Of a stretch of DNA of 8,732 nucleotides, positions 7,089 through 8,732 are shown one piece after another. The stretch is from [Eubacterium] saphenum (lineage in GTDB: Bacteria; Bacillota; Clostridia; Oscillospirales; Ruminococcaceae). A program made the position numbers and the translations under genes. Where the stretch lies: positions 1-8,732 of the forward strand of contig SFHN01000039.1 of assembly GCA_004555635.1 (NCBI GenBank), read 5' to 3'. Every line of letters begins with the position of its first letter. Within the stretch, counting starts at the first letter, position 1. The notes under the pieces are model-generated. The model made no database searches, was not told where the DNA came from, and worked only from the letters and a program-made list of their open reading frames with translations.

Positions 7089-7123
7089 TTTCACAAACCG
7101 CGCAAAATCCGCCCCTTGTGAAA
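7089..7123. repeat. Inverted repeat upstream of the ATPase gene
   Basis: TTTCACAA (7089-7096) and TTGTGAAA (7116-7123) are a perfect 8-bp inverted repeat separated by 19 nt, ending about 16 nt upstream of the AAGGAGG of the ATPase gene. It could fold in the mRNA or serve as a protein site. No T-run follows, so it is not a terminator. Confidence 0.45.
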
Positions 7124-7145
7124 ACAACCCGATTATACCGAATAT

Positions 7146-7173
7146 CCCCGACCGCGCACGCGCGCGGCCGAGG
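7146..7173 (-). other. GC-rich mRNA hairpin in the binding protein-ATPase gap
   Basis: On the minus strand, CCTCGGCCGCGC pairs with GCGCGGTCGGGG around a GCGT loop: 12 pairs including two G-U, nearly all G and C. No U-tract follows, so this is more likely a barrier to 3' exonucleases that stabilises upstream mRNA than a terminator. Confidence 0.55.
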
Positions 7174-7189
7174 CAGCGGTAGCTATGGG

Positions 7190-7225
7190 AAAATTGCTGC
7201 CCGAAGCGAAATGCCGCGGACAGCA
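7190..7225 (-). terminator. Weak or leaky terminator-like hairpin after the binding-protein gene
   Basis: On the minus strand, TGCTGTCCG (7225-7217) pairs with CGGGCAGCA (7203-7195), a 9-bp stem with one G-U and a 13-nt loop, followed by only ATTTT. It starts about 7 nt after the binding-protein stop codon. The short U-run suggests partial rather than full termination, in keeping with higher expression of the binding protein than of the transporter body. Confidence 0.5.
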
Positions 7226-7232
7226 GAAGTTT

Positions 7233-8318
7233 TTATGCGGGGATAGTGCCAACAACGCCCTCAACAAACCAGTTCATATTCCAGATTTCGTCGTCGGTCA
7301 TCTTTGTGCCGTCGGCAACCATAACCTCGCCGTTCTGATTCTTGATAGGACCTGTAAACGGCTCGAGAGAACCATCGATGATTGCAGCCTTTGCAGCCTC
7401 AACCTTCTCCTTTGTGCCGTCAGCGCAGAGCGGAGAAAGCTCGTCGAGGTATGTCATATTAGTCGCAAGACCCTCCCAGTATGCACGGCTAGACCACGTT
7501 CCGTCAATCGCTCTCTGGCAGTCGTCGGTGTAGAAGGTTGCCCAGTTGAAGCAAGCGGCGGTAAGGTATGCTTCGGGAGCAGCGGTAGGAGTGGGGAAGT
7601 TGTAGCCTATGCAGTATGCGCCCTTTTCCTGAGCGGCAACCTGCGGAGCGGTGGTATCCTGATGCTGTGCGATAACGTCAACGCCCTTGTTAAGCAGCTC
7701 GAGCGCAGCCTGCTTCTCCACAGCGGGGTCATACCAGGTATCGGTGAAAACAACCTCAACGACAGCGTCGGGGTTAACTGACTGAACTCCGAGAGTGAAC
7801 GCGTTAATGCCGCGGATAACCTCGGGAATGCCTTTTGCGGCAACATAGCCGATGTAGTTCTTCTCGGTCTTCATACCTGCAACGATACCTGCGAGGTAGC
7901 GCGCCTGATATACCTTGCCGAAGTAGGTGGATACGTTCTCGCTTCTCTGATAGCCGGAGCAGTGAGCGAACTTAACGTCGGGATACTCCTTTGCCATCTC
8001 AATCGTTGCTTCCATAAAGCCGAAAGAGTTGGTGTAGATAAGGTTGCAGCCCTCGTCGATAAGGGTGCGGATTGCCTCGGAGCAGTCGGACACGGTTTCC
8101 GCAACGTCCTCAACGTAAGCGGTTTCAACGCCCATCTTCTCGATAGCGAGTCTGCCCTGGTCGTGCGCCTGTGTGTAGCCGCCGTCGTCGATTTTGCCGA
8201 TGTAAACGAAGCCAGCCTTAACGGTGTTTTCGCCGTCACCGGACTTGTCCTTTGTGCCCGAGCAGCCGCTGAACAGGCACGCTGCCGCCAGAACAGCGGC
8301 AAGAAGCTTTTTCTTCAT
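7233..8318 (-). CDS. BMP-family substrate-binding lipoprotein of the ABC importer
   Basis: This 361-residue extracytoplasmic binding protein of the BMP/Med (PnrA-like) family delivers substrate to the two permeases. The chosen start is the ATG at 8318. It has GGGAGG about 9-10 nt upstream and gives a proper lipoprotein signal: MKKK, a hydrophobic core (5-16) and lipobox FSGC with Cys19 as lipidated residue. An in-frame ATG 60 nt earlier (8378) has no ribosome binding site and would put 20 polar residues before the signal. A Ser/Gly/Lys/Asp-rich linker (20-32) precedes the mature fold. Family markers are KAGFVYIGKIDDGGYTQAHDQG (34-55), GKVYQARYLAGIVAG (134-148), IGYVAAKGIPEVIRGINAFTLG (156-177) and DVIAQHQDTTAPQVAAQ (214-230). 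It sits between xpt and the ATPase, so purine nucleosides or bases are the likely cargo, though not proved. Hairpins follow the gene. Confidence 0.93.
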   Translation of the reverse strand: MKKKLLAAVLAAACLFSGCSGTKDKSGDGENTVKAGFVYIGKIDDGGYTQAHDQGRLAIEKMGVETAYVEDVAETVSDCSEAIRTLIDEGCNLIYTNSFGFMEATIEMAKEYPDVKFAHCSGYQRSENVSTYFGKVYQARYLAGIVAGMKTEKNYIGYVAAKGIPEVIRGINAFTLGVQSVNPDAVVEVVFTDTWYDPAVEKQAALELLNKGVDVIAQHQDTTAPQVAAQEKGAYCIGYNFPTPTAAPEAYLTAACFNWATFYTDDCQRAIDGTWSSRAYWEGLATNMTYLDELSPLCADGTKEKVEAAKAAIIDGSLEPFTGPIKNQNGEVMVADGTKMTDDEIWNMNWFVEGVVGTIPA

Positions 8319-8344
8319 TTTGTTTTTCCTCCCTGATTTTTGTG

Positions 8345-8391
8345 TGAAAAGCCTTGACTTTTCAGATGTATATTTCAACGGCTTATGCCGT
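8345..8391 (-). other. Two hairpins between xpt and the binding-protein gene
   Basis: Reading the minus strand, ACGGC-ATAA-GCCGT (8391-8378) forms a 5-bp stem, extendable with G-U and A-U pairs to about 9. Then TGAAAAG-TCAAGG-CTTTTCA (8364-8345) forms a perfect 7-bp stem. Neither has a downstream U-tract, so read-through from xpt to the binding-protein gene is expected. The second ends about 15 nt before that gene's ribosome binding site. Confidence 0.45.
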
Positions 8392-8405
8392 CAAAACGCT
8401 GATGG

Positions 8406-8732
8406 CTATACCGTCTGCCCTTGGCGGAACACAATGCCGTTTTCCGCGCTCATAGACTCGACTATCGCGAGCGACTCAACGCGTATTCCCTGACTGCGTA
8501 CAAGCTCGCCGCCGCTCTGCCAGCCCTTTTCTATGACAATGCCCGCGCCTGCGATTTTCGCACCGCTGCCCTTTACAATGTCAATAAGCCCAAGCAGCGC
8601 GCAGCCGTTTGCGAGGAAGTCGTCGATTATGAGAATGTTGTCCTCGGGGGACAGGAACGCTTTCTTTACGATAACATCATAAGTACGGTTGTGGGTAAAG
8701 CTCTTTATCTGCGTGGAATAAACCTCGCCGTC
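8406..8732 (-). CDS. xpt: Xanthine phosphoribosyltransferase, C-terminal part (partial at window edge)
   Basis: Reading leftward from the right edge, 108 codons and a TAG stop (8408-8406) encode the C-terminal half or more of Xpt. This cytoplasmic enzyme converts xanthine and PRPP to XMP and pyrophosphate. The PRPP-binding signature is LIIDDFLANG, followed by a stretch with GLIDIVKGSGAKIAGAGIVI and EKGWQSGGEL, and later VESLAIVES; all match Xpt of Firmicutes (about 190 residues). Roughly 80 N-terminal residues lie beyond the window. The next gene, the BMP binding protein, starts 87 nt downstream on the same strand with no strong terminator between, so import and salvage are probably co-expressed. 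In many Firmicutes xpt is preceded by a guanine-sensing purine riboswitch; that region is outside the window and cannot be checked here. Confidence 0.95.
   Translation of the reverse strand, partial: DGEVYSTQIKSFTHNRTYDVIVKKAFLSPEDNILIIDDFLANGCALLGLIDIVKGSGAKIAGAGIVIEKGWQSGGELVRSQGIRVESLAIVESMSAENGIVFRQGQTV

Noticed and set aside
7132..7137. TATAAT on the minus strand in the binding protein-ATPase gap, possible internal promoter
   Set aside because: No acceptable -35 box lies 16-18 nt upstream; that position is inside the GC-rich hairpin (CGTGCG). It could be a weak start but cannot be supported.
8319..8378. Earlier in-frame ATG (8378) as start of the binding-protein gene
   Set aside because: It has no ribosome binding site and would place 20 polar residues before a perfect lipoprotein signal that has its own GGGAGG.

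Overview
The window looks like chromosomal DNA from an anaerobic member of the Firmicutes, probably class Clostridia. It carries a rubredoxin tail, strong AAGGAGG-type ribosome binding sites, tightly packed genes, and gene families (Xpt, BMP-type nucleoside ABC transporter, short FNT channel, CmbR-like LysR) typical of that group. Base composition is moderately GC-rich throughout and no gene stands out as foreign. I see no IS element, phage gene, CRISPR array, tRNA or rRNA.

Left part, plus strand: the last codons of a rubredoxin and a hairpin terminator. Then comes a control region with a good sigma-A-type promoter, an inverted repeat lying across it, and a roughly 145-nt leader. The leader holds a 10-codon ORF (MKITCILRRM) with its own ribosome binding site and a perfect hairpin over its stop codon. 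It leads into metY, O-acetylhomoserine sulfhydrylase, which makes homocysteine from O-acetylhomoserine and sulfide. A long stem-loop after metY separates it from the convergent operon.

Right part, minus strand, read from the right edge: xpt (xanthine phosphoribosyltransferase, partial), a BMP-family substrate-binding lipoprotein, a double-domain ABC ATPase, two BPD_transp_2 permeases, a formate/nitrite transporter (FNT) family channel, and a LysR-type regulator as last gene. The ATPase and the two permeases are translationally coupled (4-nt overlap, then a 2-nt gap). The FNT and LysR genes follow at 21-nt gaps, so all seven are probably one transcription unit, whose promoter lies outside the window. 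Hairpins fill the gap after xpt and the 180-nt gap after the binding protein. The latter is the usual place for a device that keeps binding protein levels above permease levels.

Working model: the minus operon imports purine nucleosides or bases and salvages xanthine through PRPP. The FNT channel moves a small anion (formate, nitrite or hydrosulfide) that cannot be named from sequence. The LysR protein may sense a purine or a sulfur metabolite; its closeness to metY and its resemblance to CmbR-like regulators make the sulfur option worth testing. The most distinctive element is the leader-peptide/hairpin arrangement before metY. No completely new type of system was found.
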